Shown in pieces: positions 9,284-17,849 of a DNA stretch of 33,605 bases (the stretch's first letter is position 1; each line of letters starts with the position of its first letter). The position numbers were made by a program, and so were the translations under genes. A model generated the notes under the pieces. That model saw only the letters and a list, made by a program, of their open reading frames with translations. It ran no database searches and was not told where the DNA came from. The stretch lies in assembly GCF_003612125.1 (NCBI RefSeq), contig NZ_RAWI01000056.1:1-33605 (forward strand), read 5' to 3'. The stretch is from Corallococcus praedator (GTDB lineage: Bacteria > Myxococcota > Myxococcia > Myxococcales > Myxococcaceae).

Positions 9284-9298
9284 ATAGATGGCATCTAT
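9284..9298. promoter_or_regulatory. T-N11-A dyad, probable LysR operator
   Basis: ATAGAT-GGC-ATCTAT is a perfect 6-3-6 dyad that contains the T-N11-A signature (T9285, A9297) of LysR binding sites. It lies 10 nt upstream of the LysR start and 78 nt upstream of the TPP-enzyme start. Confidence 0.65.
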
Positions 9299-9375
9299 CG
9301 GCTCGATGAGAACAGACGAATGTACGAATCGAGGCCCGCGGGTACATCTTCCTCGCCACGAAGGAGAGGGACCCC

Positions 9376-11007
9376 ATGAAGGCATCAGACCTGTTCGTCA
9401 AAGCGCTCGAAGCGGAGGGCGTGCGCTGCGTCTACGGACTTCCCGGCGAGGAGAACCTGGATCTGCTCGAGTCCATGCGCGCCGCCGGCATGCGCCTCGT
9501 CGTCACGCGCCACGAGCAGGCCGCCGGCTTCATGGCCGCCACGCAGGGCCGGCTCACCGGGCGCGCGGGCGTGTGTCTGGCCACGCTGGGGCCGGGGGCC
9601 ACCAACCTGGTCACCGCCGCCGCGTACGCCCAACTGGGCGCCATGCCCATGGTGATGCTCACCGGCCAGAAGCCCATCAAGGCCAGCAAGCAGGGCCACT
9701 TCCAGATCGTCGACGTCGTCGGGATGATGCGGCCCCTCACCAAGTCCACCCGCACGCTCGTCTCCGCGGAGCACGTCCCCTCGGCGGTCCGCGAGGCCTT
9801 CCGCCGGGCGGAGGAGGAGCGCCCCGGCGCCACCCATCTGGAGCTGCCCGAGGACGTGGCGCGCGAGTCCACCGACGCCGTGCCCCTGTCGCCCGGTGTC
9901 CTGCGCAGGCCCGTGGCCGACGAGGCGTCCATCGCCCAGGCCGTGGAGACCCTCGCGTCGGCCCGCCGCCCGCTCTTGATGATTGGCGCGGGGGCCAACC
10001 GCAAGCTCACCTCGGAGATGCTCCGCGCCTTCGTGGACCGCGTGGGATTGCCCTTCTTCAGCACGCAGATGGGCAAGGGCGTCGTGGATGAGGCGCACCC
10101 GCTGTGGATGGGCACCGCGGCGCTGTCCGACGGCGACTTCGTCCACCGCGCCATCGAGTCCTCGGACTGCATCCTCAACGTGGGCCACGACGTCATCGAG
10201 AAGCCCCCCTTCGTCATGCGCGACGGCCGCCGCACGGTGATCCACCTGGACTTCTCCTCCGCGGAGGTCGACCCCGTGTACTTCCCGCAGGTGCAGGTGA
10301 CGGGAGACCTGGCCAATGCCGTCTGGCGCATCGCGGAGGGCGTGGGCACGCGCTCGCACTGGGACTTCACGCCCTTCGAGCGGGCACGCGCGGGGCTCGA
10401 CGCGCAGTTCGTGAGCGGCGCCGCCGACGACCGTTTTCCCATCTACCCCGCGCGGCTCGTCGCGGAGGTGCGGCGCGCCATGCCGGAGGACGGCGTCGTG
10501 TGCCTGGACAACGGCATGTACAAGCTCTGGTTCGCCCGCTACTACCGCTGCCGCCGGCCCAACACGCTGCTGCTCGACAACGCGCTCGCGACGATGGGCG
10601 CGGGCCTGCCGTCCGCCATCGCCGCGAAGCTCGTCCACCCCAAGCGCAAGGTGGTGGCCGTCTGTGGTGACGGCGGCTTCATGATGAACTCGCAGGAGCT
10701 GGAGACGGCGGTGCGCTTGAAGCTGGACCTGACGGTGGTCGTGGTGCGCGACGACGGCTACGGGATGATCCGTTGGAAGCAGGGGGAGATGGGCCTGCCG
10801 GACTTCGGGATGACGCTGGGCAACCCGGACTTCGTCCGCTACGCGGAGGCATACGGCGCGCGCGGACACCGCCCGTCGAGCGCCACCGAGTTCGGCGCCA
10901 CGCTCGCGCGCTGCCTGGAGTCGGGCGGCGTGCACGTCATCGACCTGCCCATCGACTACCCGGACACCGCGCGGGCGCTGGGTGCCGGCGCGCTGGTGGA
11001 GGCGTGA
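9376..11007 (+). CDS. Acetolactate synthase large subunit-like TPP enzyme
   Basis: A 543-aa thiamine-diphosphate-dependent enzyme of the acetolactate synthase/pyruvate oxidase family, which decarboxylates a 2-oxo acid and transfers or oxidises the resulting carbanion. The N-terminal pyrimidine-binding domain carries the activating glutamate E47 (VTRHEQAAGF). The central domain spans about 190-320. The C-terminal PP-binding domain has the GDG motif at 431-433 and RDDGYGMIRWKQ (458-469), where D replaces the usual N of the metal site, as in catabolic acetolactate synthase-like members. AAGGAG lies about 10 nt before the start. No small regulatory subunit is nearby, which argues against a biosynthetic IlvB role. 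It is followed after 3 nt by an aldehyde dehydrogenase; together they look like a catabolic 2-oxo acid/aldehyde pair under the divergent LysR. Confidence 0.88.
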   Translation: MKASDLFVKALEAEGVRCVYGLPGEENLDLLESMRAAGMRLVVTRHEQAAGFMAATQGRLTGRAGVCLATLGPGATNLVTAAAYAQLGAMPMVMLTGQKPIKASKQGHFQIVDVVGMMRPLTKSTRTLVSAEHVPSAVREAFRRAEEERPGATHLELPEDVARESTDAVPLSPGVLRRPVADEASIAQAVETLASARRPLLMIGAGANRKLTSEMLRAFVDRVGLPFFSTQMGKGVVDEAHPLWMGTAALSDGDFVHRAIESSDCILNVGHDVIEKPPFVMRDGRRTVIHLDFSSAEVDPVYFPQVQVTGDLANAVWRIAEGVGTRSHWDFTPFERARAGLDAQFVSGAADDRFPIYPARLVAEVRRAMPEDGVVCLDNGMYKLWFARYYRCRRPNTLLLDNALATMGAGLPSAIAAKLVHPKRKVVAVCGDGGFMMNSQELETAVRLKLDLTVVVVRDDGYGMIRWKQGEMGLPDFGMTLGNPDFVRYAEAYGARGHRPSSATEFGATLARCLESGGVHVIDLPIDYPDTARALGAGALVEA

Positions 11008-11010
11008 GCC

Positions 11011-12403
11011 ATGGGAACGAAAGAGAACGAGGAGAACACCATGCTGGCTGAGCGCTACCCGTACTACCTGGCCAACCGACCGCGACAGCCCAACGCGGCG
11101 CTGGCCGTCACCGACAAATACTCGGGGGACATCGTCACGCACGTGGCCGTCGCCGACGCGGCCGCGGTGGAGGAGGCCATCGCCGCCGCGGTGCGCGCGA
11201 CAGGGCCGATGCGCAAGCTGCCGCCCTACGCCCGGCAGGAGGTGCTGGAGCACTGCGTGCGCCGCTTCCAGGAGCGGGCCGGGGAGCTCGCGCTCGCCCT
11301 GTGCATCGAGGCGGGCAAGCCGCTGCGCGACGCGCGGGCGGAGGTCACCCGCCTCATCGAGACCTTCAAGGCGGCGGCGGAGGAGGCCGTGCGCGGCGGG
11401 GGCGAGGTCCTCAACCTGGAGGTGTCGCGGCGCACGGAGGGCTACCGGGGCTTCACCCAGCGCGTGCCCGTGGGGCCGTGCTCCTTCATCACGCCGTTCA
11501 ACTTCCCGTTCAACCTGGTGGCGCACAAGGTGGCCCCCGCCATCGCCGCGGGCTGCCCCTTCGTCCTCAAGCCGTCGGACCGCACGCCGGTGAGCGCGCT
11601 GCTCATGGCGGAGGTGCTCGCGGAGACGGACCTGCCCGAGGGCGCCTTCTCCGTGCTCCCCACGCGCCTGGAGGACGTGGGCCCGTTCATCGAGGACGAC
11701 CGGTTGAAGCTCCTGTCGTTCACCGGCTCGGAGAAGGTGGGGTGGGACCTGAAGGCGCGCGCTGGCCGCAAGAAGGTGGTGCTGGAGCTGGGCGGCAACG
11801 CGGCCTGCGTGGTGGACGCGGATCAGGCCGGGCGCCTGGACTTCGTCGCGGACCGCATCGCCCAGGGCGCCTTCTTCCAGGCGGGGCAGAGCTGCATCTC
11901 GGTGCAGCGCGTGTTCGCGCACGCGTCGCTGTACGAAGCCCTGCGGGAGCGGCTCGTCGCGCGGGCCCGGGCCCTGCGTCCGGGCAACCCCCGGGACGAG
12001 TCCACCACGCTGGGGCCCCTGATTGACGAGCCCGCGGCGCGGCGCGCTGCTCGAGGCCACGGTGCTGGAGGGCGTCCTCGAGGACGCGCCGCTGTGCGCG
12101 GAGGAGGCCTTCGGGCCCGTCGTGCTGCTCCAACCGTTCCAGGACTTCGACGAGGCCCTGCGCCAGGTGAATGCCGGACGCTATGGCCTGCAAGCAGGCC
12201 TCTTCACGCAGGACGTGTCGCGGGCGATGCGGGCCTGGGACGAGCTGGAGGTGGGCGGCGTCGTCGTCGGTGACGTGCCGAGCTTCCGCGTGGACACCAT
12301 GCCCTACGGCGGGGTGAAGGGCTCCGGGCTGGGGCGCGAAGGCGTGAAGTACGCCATGGAGGACATGACGGAAGTGCGGCTGCTCGTGCTCCGTCAGGGT
12401 TGA
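11011..12403 (+). pseudogene. Aldehyde dehydrogenase, broken by internal deletion/frameshift
   Basis: An NAD(P)+-dependent aldehyde dehydrogenase. The first part (about 345 residues from 11011; a second start with GAGGAG is at 11041) has N164 (FNFPFN), K187 (KPSD), E259 (LELGG) and nucleophile C295 (GQSC). It runs up to GPLIDEPAARR near 12045 and then leaves frame. The C-terminal part (GALLEATVLEG, EEAFGPVV, YGGVKGSGLGREG) continues in the +1 frame from about 12041 to 12403. Comparison with the family shows that the roughly 20 residues normally between the LIDE segment and the GxLLEPTVL segment are also missing. The lesion is therefore a non-triplet deletion of about 60 nt, not a single-base slip. 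GGCGC repeats flank the junction. It is either a recent pseudogene or an assembly error. Confidence 0.85.
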
Positions 12404-12530
12404 ACTGTCACACGGGGGCGGGAACGGGCCCCTGCCTTCGGCCGGAAGTTGAATATCCCGCCGACCGTCACGTAGATGGGGCCGTGCGGCGCCAGGCCCG
12501 GCCCGCCTCTTACGTTTGGGGACTCAACGA

Positions 12531-12908
12531 ATGAACAGGAAGCTCGGCACGGCAGTGTTCATGATGATGGCGTGCACCTTCGGCCCGATGACGGCCGCCG
12601 CGGAGGAGGACGATGAGTCGGCGAGCGAGGCCACCATCGATGTCACCGGCACCGGCGAGACGTCCACCCACGAGTGCAAGCCGGACAGCACGGTGGAGAT
12701 CACCGGCGCGTCCAACAACGTCACGCTGACCGGCGAGTGCAAGAGCGTCACCGTGAACGGCTCCAGCAACGTCGTGAAGGTGGAGGCCACCCGCGTCATC
12801 GACGTGACGGGGGCGTCCAACACCGTCACCTGGAAGCGCGGTCACGGCAAGTCGAAGCCGAAGGTCAGCCGCACCGGCATGGGCAACAAGATCACCCAGG
12901 AGAAGTAA
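12531..12908 (+). CDS. Exported DUF3060-like repeat protein
   Basis: A 125-aa small secreted protein. It has a signal peptide (MNRKLGTAVFMMMACTFGPM, cleavage likely after TAAA at about 24), an acidic stretch (EEDDESASE), and then two to three short beta repeats with the motif ITGASNNVTLTGECKSVTVNG (two lines 57-77 and 89-101, core G-[AS]-S-N-x-V). This pattern matches DUF3060 proteins, which form small right-handed beta structures. A pair of cysteines (C49, C70) may form a disulfide. A basic tail ends the protein. The start is the first codon that gives a proper signal peptide. Function unknown. Confidence 0.75.
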   Translation: MNRKLGTAVFMMMACTFGPMTAAAEEDDESASEATIDVTGTGETSTHECKPDSTVEITGASNNVTLTGECKSVTVNGSSNVVKVEATRVIDVTGASNTVTWKRGHGKSKPKVSRTGMGNKITQEK

Positions 12909-12917
12909 TGCCCCGGG

Positions 12918-12948
12918 GCGACGCGTGACCCCGCCGGTCACGCGTCGC
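12918..12948. terminator. Perfect 13-bp bidirectional terminator
   Basis: GCGACGCGTGACC (12918-12930) pairs perfectly with 12936-12948 across a CCGCC loop. It lies between the convergent DUF3060-like gene (stop 12908) and a LysR gene, and includes the stop codon of the latter (12938-12940). Confidence 0.75.
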
Positions 12949-13858
12949 GCCAGAGGTCCTTCGTCACCTGCACCACGCGGTCGCGGATGAAGCGGATGGC
13001 CTCGTCGTCCTCGACCGCGCCCCGCCAGAGCAGCTCCAGCGGCGTCCCCTGCAGCGCGAGCGGCACCGCCGTCGTCTGGAGGTGCGGGCGCAGCCGGAGG
13101 ATGTCGCGCGCGACCATGAGTGGCACGGTGGCGAGCAGCGCACTGCCATCCACCAGGGCGCCGATGCTCTGGAACGTCGGCACCGACACCCGGACACGGC
13201 GCTGGACGTCGAAGTGGTCCTCCACGACGCCGCGCAGGTCTCCGTTGTACGAGACGATGACGTGCTCGTGCTCCAGGTAGCGCTCCAAGGTGAGGCGCCT
13301 TCCGACGCGCGCATGGCGCGGGTCATACAGGCACACGAAGCCCCCGTTGAAGAGCTCCAGGCGCTGGGTGCCGGCCGGAAGCTCATCCGCCACCGTCACC
13401 GCGAGGTCCACCGTCGAGCGGGTCAGGGCCTCCACGACGGTGCGGAACTGGACCGGCAGCACCACCAGCGTCATGCGCGGCGCTTCCCGGGCAAGGATTT
13501 GGAGGAGGGGAGGGAGCAGCCAGGCCTCGGTCACGTCCGACAGGCCAAGGCGCACCGTCCGCTCGCTCGTCATCGGGTCGAAGGACACCGGTGACAGCGT
13601 GGCCTCCACGAGCGCCCCCAGGTGCGGCCGCGCTGAAGCCAGCAGGCGCTCGCCGCGCGTGGTCAGCACCAGCCCCCGCCCCGAGCGGACGAAGAGGGGC
13701 GCGCCCACCGCGGACGCGAACCGTCTCAGCGCCGCGCTCACCGCGGGCTGCGTGAGGTAGAGGCGCTCGGCCGCCGCCGTGACGCTGCCGGCCTCCGCCA
13801 CCACGATGAAGACGCGGAGCAGGTTGAGGTCCAGGTTCCTTCCATAGATGGCGTTCAT
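12938..13858 (-). CDS. LysR-family regulator (NodD/PcpR-like subgroup)
   Basis: A 306-aa LysR-type regulator. The start MNAIYGRNLDLNLLRVFIVV and the recognition region LTQPAVSAALRRF (about 35-47) place it in the LNLL-type subgroup that includes NodD/SyrM/LeuO-like proteins. The effector domain fills about 95-300. It is divergent from an aldo/keto reductase, with only 75 nt between the two starts, so it probably regulates that gene. The intergenic space includes a small GGAT-AC-ATCC dyad (13865-13874). The ligand is unknown. Confidence 0.9.
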   Translation of the reverse strand: MNAIYGRNLDLNLLRVFIVVAEAGSVTAAAERLYLTQPAVSAALRRFASAVGAPLFVRSGRGLVLTTRGERLLASARPHLGALVEATLSPVSFDPMTSERTVRLGLSDVTEAWLLPPLLQILAREAPRMTLVVLPVQFRTVVEALTRSTVDLAVTVADELPAGTQRLELFNGGFVCLYDPRHARVGRRLTLERYLEHEHVIVSYNGDLRGVVEDHFDVQRRVRVSVPTFQSIGALVDGSALLATVPLMVARDILRLRPHLQTTAVPLALQGTPLELLWRGAVEDDEAIRFIRDRVVQVTKDLWRDA

Positions 13859-13933
13859 GATTGGGATACATCCTATTCAATGGATTTCAGCGTGGCGAAT
13901 GATGAATCTCTGCTCACACGGAAGGGGCGACAC

Positions 13934-14935
13934 ATGGCCACGCAAGAGACGAAGCAGGCGCAGCGCACGGTGAAGCTGGGGGCCACGGGGCCGGACGTAT
14001 TCCCGCTCGGGCTGGGGTGCATGGGCATGTCGGGCATGTACGGCGTGACGGATGACGCGGAGAGCATCCGGACCGTCCAGACCGCCATCGACCGGGGTGT
14101 CACGCTCATCGACACCGGGGACTTCTACGGGATGGGCCACAACGAGCTGCTGGTGGGGCGCGCCATCGCGGGCCGGCGGGAGCGGGTGCAGCTGTCGGTG
14201 AAGTTCGGGGCGCTGCGCGGGCCGGATGGAAGCTGGATGGGCATGGACATGCGTCCCGCCGCGGTGAAGACCTTCGCGGCCTACAGCCTGAAGCGGCTGG
14301 GGGTGGACGTCATCGACATCTACCGCCCCGCGCGGTTGGATCCCGCGGTCCCCATCGAGGACACCATCGGTGCCATCGCGGACCTCGTGAAGGCCGGCTA
14401 CGTGCGCCACATCGGGCTGTCAGAGATGGGGGCGGAGACGATCCGCCGCGCGCACCGCGTGCACCCCATCGTCGACCTGCAGATTGAATACTCGGTGGCG
14501 AGCCGTGGCCCCGAGGCGGACATCTTCCCCGTGCTCGCGGAGCTGGGCATCAGCGCGACGCTCTACGGTGTCTTTTCCCGGGGGCTGCTGACGGGGAGCA
14601 AGCCGAAGGGGCAGGGGGACTACCGCGCGTACCTGCCGCGCTTCGCGGGCGACAACGGCGAGAAGAACCAGGACAGCGTGGCCGCCTTCCAGCGCTTCGC
14701 CCAGGAGCGCCGGATGACGCCGGGTCAGCTCGCGATCGCCTGGGTGATGGCGCGCCAGCCGGCCTTCGTTCCCGTGGTGGGCGTGAAGACGCAGGCACAG
14801 CTGGACGACGCGCTGGGCGCCCTCACCCGGCCGCTGTCGAAGGAGGACGCGGCGGCGCTGGAGTCGCTGGTGACGATTGCCGGCGACCGCTACCCGGCGG
14901 AGCAGATGCACCACCTGGACAGCGAGCGCCGGTAG
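13934..14935 (+). CDS. Aldo/keto reductase-fold protein lacking the catalytic histidine
   Basis: A 333-aa (beta/alpha)8 aldo/keto reductase-like protein. D60 and Y65 (DTGDFY) and K90 (LSVKFG) of the catalytic tetrad are present. The position of the histidine in the RVDP/RLDP segment is alanine (A133 in IYRPARLDP); the other reductase in this window has QHRVDP. I recall this YRPARLDP form as a recognisable subgroup, so it is probably not a random mutation, but the chemistry may differ. The start at 13934 has GAAGGGG 6 nt upstream; an earlier in-frame ATG at 13880 would overlap the shared promoter with the divergent LysR gene. Cytoplasmic. Substrate unknown. Confidence 0.87.
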   Translation: MATQETKQAQRTVKLGATGPDVFPLGLGCMGMSGMYGVTDDAESIRTVQTAIDRGVTLIDTGDFYGMGHNELLVGRAIAGRRERVQLSVKFGALRGPDGSWMGMDMRPAAVKTFAAYSLKRLGVDVIDIYRPARLDPAVPIEDTIGAIADLVKAGYVRHIGLSEMGAETIRRAHRVHPIVDLQIEYSVASRGPEADIFPVLAELGISATLYGVFSRGLLTGSKPKGQGDYRAYLPRFAGDNGEKNQDSVAAFQRFAQERRMTPGQLAIAWVMARQPAFVPVVGVKTQAQLDDALGALTRPLSKEDAAALESLVTIAGDRYPAEQMHHLDSERR

Positions 14936-14959
14936 CCGCGCCGGGGCCTGCCCGCGGGG

Positions 14960-15361
14960 TCAGTACACCCAGACGCTCTTCGGCTGGAAGGGCAGGGTGC
15001 TCTGTCCCGAGTGCGGATCAACGGGGTGCGGACCGCCGACACAGTCCTCGTTGAGGAACAGCGACGCGTAGTAGTTCCCCGTGTTGATGGCCGAGTACGC
15101 GCGGTCCTCCCAGCCGTGCTCCGGCAGGTTCACGCACACCCCCACGCCGGGCGTGATGGAACGGACGTTCCAGACCGCACCCGTGTAGTCCACGCCGTCG
15201 AACAGGCAGAGCACGCCCGAGAAGGGACAGGGTGAGTCGTCCTGGGCCACCGCGCTTCCCGGGGTCAGCAGCGACGCGACCGCCAGGGCTCCGGTCGCCA
15301 CGAGGATGCGCCACCGGGGCGCGTGGCGATGCATGGAAAGACGCTTGAACCAGTTCACCAT
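14960..15361 (-). CDS. Secreted I36/crystallin-like protein
   Basis: A 133-aa exported protein. A long basic N-region (to R18) and hydrophobic core lead to a probable signal peptidase site after GSAVA (about 39). The mature part has one beta/gamma-crystallin-like unit, with LCLFDGVDYTGAVWNV and YSAINTGNYYASLFLNEDC, and four cysteines (C45, C52, C76, C107). This fits peptidase inhibitor family I36 (streptomyces metalloprotease inhibitor-like) proteins common in actinobacteria and myxobacteria. Whether this one inhibits a protease is not shown. The start is fixed by a very strong AAGGAGGAT sequence just before the ATG. That Shine-Dalgarno is complementary to an upstream leader segment (see 15362-15411). 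Confidence 0.78.
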   Translation of the reverse strand: MVNWFKRLSMHRHAPRWRILVATGALAVASLLTPGSAVAQDDSPCPFSGVLCLFDGVDYTGAVWNVRSITPGVGVCVNLPEHGWEDRAYSAINTGNYYASLFLNEDCVGGPHPVDPHSGQSTLPFQPKSVWVY

Positions 15362-15411
15362 GGATCCTCCTTTGCCCTTCAAGGGCAGGTCCTTTGTGAG
15401 CCAAGGAGGAT
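15362..15411 (-). promoter_or_regulatory. Leader RNA able to sequester the I36-gene Shine-Dalgarno
   Basis: In the minus-strand mRNA leader, ATCCTCCTT (15411-15403) is perfectly complementary over 9 nt to AAGGAGGAT (15372-15364), the Shine-Dalgarno, which ends 2 nt before the ATG. Between them is a second perfect hairpin, TGCCCTT-G-AAGGGCA (15387-15373), stacked directly on the SD arm. The geometry is that of a translational switch such as an RNA thermometer or protein/ligand-controlled leader. The trigger is unknown. Confidence 0.55.
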
Positions 15412-15435
15412 AGTCAGTCTTGCTGGAAATGCAGG

Positions 15436-15458
15436 ACTTTCGCTGCTGCGGTGAAAGT
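15436..15458 (-). terminator. Stem-loop downstream of the AAA+ operon
   Basis: ACTTTC (15436-15441) pairs with GAAAGT (15453-15458), extended by one C-G pair and one G-U pair. It lies about 80 nt after the stop of the last AAA+ gene and upstream of the I36 gene on the same strand. It is a modest terminator candidate. The 175 nt between these genes otherwise hold only the I36 leader. Confidence 0.3.
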
Positions 15459-15536
15459 GTGGTGATTGGGCAATGAGAGACGCCCTCGACCCTCCGCGTC
15501 TGTCTTCCATTGAGCATGCATGACGCAGCGCAATCG

Positions 15537-17846
15537 CTACGGGCCGAGCTCCACCGTTCCTTCCGTCCCCACCCGCAGCACCACCTGGGCGGGTGGGGCG
15601 CTTGCGTGTCCGGCGAGCCACTGGGCCAGCCGGGTGACGACGTGCTGCTCCACCGCGCGCTTCAGGGGTCGGGCGCCGTAGCGCGCATCGAAGCCGGTGC
15701 GCGCCAGGTACTCCACCACGTCCTCGCCGAAGGACACCTTCACACCCCGACGGGTGAGCCCCTCGCGCGCCAGGGCCGCCTCCAGTGTGCGCCGCGCCAG
15801 GGCCCGGATGACGTCCGGCGTGAGGGGCCGGTAGGGCACCACCTGATCCAGCCGATTCAGCAGTTCGGGTCGGAAGAAGGCGGTGGCTGCGCCCAGGTAG
15901 TGCTGCTCCAGGTCGCGCACGCTGCCCCCGCCGAAGCCCAGCGAGCGCCCCGCGCTGTCCGCGCCCAGGTTGCTGGTGAGCAGCACCACCGTGTTGCGGA
16001 AGCTGACGGTGCGGCCGGTGCCGTCCGTGAGGCGTCCCTCGCCCAATACCTGGAGGAGCAGGTCATGGACGCCCGCGTCCGCCTTCTCCACTTCGTCCAG
16101 CAGCACCACGCCGAAGGGCTGCTCACGCACGCGGCGCGCAAGGCCGCCCTGCTGGCCGCCCACCTCGCCCACCAGTCGCGCGGCGCTGCCGGGCGCCGCG
16201 TACTCCGCCATGTCGAAGCGGGCCAGCCGGGACGTGTCGCCGAAGAGGTACTCCGCCAGCGCCAGCGCGGACTCCGTCTTGCCCACGCCGGTGGGGCCCA
16301 GCAGCAGGAAGGCGCCCAGCGGGCGGGACGGGTCCGCCAGCCCCGTCTTCAGCGTGACGATGAGGTTGCGCAGCAGCAGCGTGGCCTCGTCCTGGCCGAC
16401 GATGCGCTCGCGGAAGCGCCGCAGCAGGGCCTCCGGATCCAATCGCACGGACGTGTCCACCAGCTCGCGCGGGTAGCCGGTGCGCGTGCAGAAGGCCTGC
16501 GTCACCCCGGCCGCGTCCACTTCTCCGGTGGAGGAGGGCTGGGTGCTGGCCGAGCGCAAGAGGGCCACCGCACCCCCGGGAGGCGGGCCGTCTCCGAAGC
16601 GCTCCGTCAATTCGGCGGCGCGCTCCAGCGCGTCCTGCGTGAAGCGCACCTTGCGCGCGCGGGCCACCCGCTGCGAGGCCTGCTGGAGCGCGGAGCGCGC
16701 GGCCACGGCGGCCAGGGGCGCCACCGAGAGCTGCCGCAGCGCCTGCAGGAAGGCCCCGTGCGTCCGCTCCGCGCGGGCCACGTCCTCCGGGGTGGCCTCC
16801 AGCACCAGCGCCACCTCTCCGCCCTCCAGGGCCGGTAGCAGGTGACGCGCCACGTCCAGCCCCGTGTCGCCGCCGCCCAGCGAGAGCAGCTCCGACAGGC
16901 TGTCCAGGTGCAGCACCGCGCGGCGCACGCGCAGCGCCTCCACCATGTGCTGTACGCGCTCCTGCCACTGCCCCAGGTAGCGCATGCCGGCCATGATGCG
17001 GCCGCCCGACGTGCTGTAGACCTCCAGGCCGCGCAGGGGATGGCCCACGGCGGCGACTTCCGCGCGCTGCACCAGTTCGTGCACGAGCGCTGTCTTGCCC
17101 ACCGACGCCGGGCCCACCAGCAGCACGCTGGCGCGGCTGCTCGCGGTGACGGCCTCGGCGAGCCGGGCTACCTCCGCGTCGCGCTCCCACGCTCGCTCCA
17201 GCAGTCCGGCGCGCGCCTCTTCGTTGAGGCAGCGGCTGGCCTCCGCGAGCCCGGGAGGCGGCGGCAGGCGCTTCGGCTGCTTCGAGGTCCCCTCGTCGGC
17301 GCGGGCCTTCGGCGTCTGCTTCCCGCGCGAGGGCACGGACAGCGTCTCCACCGACTCCTCGCCCAGGTACGCCAGCCCGTGCAGCCGCTCCAGCGGCGCG
17401 AGGTACAGCTCGTGGCGGACCAGCTCCTCCACGTAGGACTCCAGGTCCGCCGCGTCGTGCAGCATGCCCTCCACGCCCACGCGCGGCACCCACACCCGCA
17501 GCGGCCCCTTCGCCTTCGCCTTCGCCGTGTCGCCCTTGCGCGCGGTGCGAGACGCGCCGCGCCCGCCGTGGGTCACCACCGTGAGGCGCAGCGGTACGGG
17601 CAACAGCCGCCCGTGCTGCATGGCGCGCACGGTGAAAGCCATGCGGCGCTGGCGCAGATCCTCCCAGTGCGTCACGTCGTCCCACAGCTCGCCGCGGTGC
17701 AGGAGGCGGCCCACCACCTCCGCCAGGTCCAGCCGCGCGGTGCTCAGGTCGGCGGCGAACGACGCCAGGTGCGGGTGCGTCAGCACGTGGGCCGCCACGC
17801 CCAGTCCCGGGTAGCGGCGCACGAAGAGATGAAAGTTCTTGTCCAT
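15537..17846 (-). CDS. Clp/HSP100-like double AAA+ ATPase, third of tandem array (769 aa)
   Basis: A two-ring AAA+ protein. Residues 1-170 are a non-Clp N domain shared with the two upstream paralogues, then a Lys/Pro linker. D1: Walker A GPASVGKT (245-252), pore-loop-like AGMRYLGQW (Y290), Walker B-like VLHLDSL (D315, S316, so no catalytic Glu). D2: Walker A GPTGVGKT (517-524), Walker B VVLLDE (580-585), sensor 1 N626, Arg finger R659 in FFRPELLNRLD, sensor 2 GARPLKR (724-730), then the Clp D2-small domain. The D2 GYVG pore segment is replaced by a shorter LVGEVGGQQGGL (558-569). A ClpP-loop-like tripeptide LGF occurs at 636-638. It lacks the long C-terminal extensions of its paralogues. Its Shine-Dalgarno AAGGAGGG lies inside the end of the preceding gene, 3 nt away, indicating translational coupling. 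Likely an ATP-driven remodelling factor; the substrate is unknown. Confidence 0.85.
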   Translation of the reverse strand: MDKNFHLFVRRYPGLGVAAHVLTHPHLASFAADLSTARLDLAEVVGRLLHRGELWDDVTHWEDLRQRRMAFTVRAMQHGRLLPVPLRLTVVTHGGRGASRTARKGDTAKAKAKGPLRVWVPRVGVEGMLHDAADLESYVEELVRHELYLAPLERLHGLAYLGEESVETLSVPSRGKQTPKARADEGTSKQPKRLPPPPGLAEASRCLNEEARAGLLERAWERDAEVARLAEAVTASSRASVLLVGPASVGKTALVHELVQRAEVAAVGHPLRGLEVYSTSGGRIMAGMRYLGQWQERVQHMVEALRVRRAVLHLDSLSELLSLGGGDTGLDVARHLLPALEGGEVALVLEATPEDVARAERTHGAFLQALRQLSVAPLAAVAARSALQQASQRVARARKVRFTQDALERAAELTERFGDGPPPGGAVALLRSASTQPSSTGEVDAAGVTQAFCTRTGYPRELVDTSVRLDPEALLRRFRERIVGQDEATLLLRNLIVTLKTGLADPSRPLGAFLLLGPTGVGKTESALALAEYLFGDTSRLARFDMAEYAAPGSAARLVGEVGGQQGGLARRVREQPFGVVLLDEVEKADAGVHDLLLQVLGEGRLTDGTGRTVSFRNTVVLLTSNLGADSAGRSLGFGGGSVRDLEQHYLGAATAFFRPELLNRLDQVVPYRPLTPDVIRALARRTLEAALAREGLTRRGVKVSFGEDVVEYLARTGFDARYGARPLKRAVEQHVVTRLAQWLAGHASAPPAQVVLRVGTEGTVELGP

Positions 17847-17849
17847 GGC

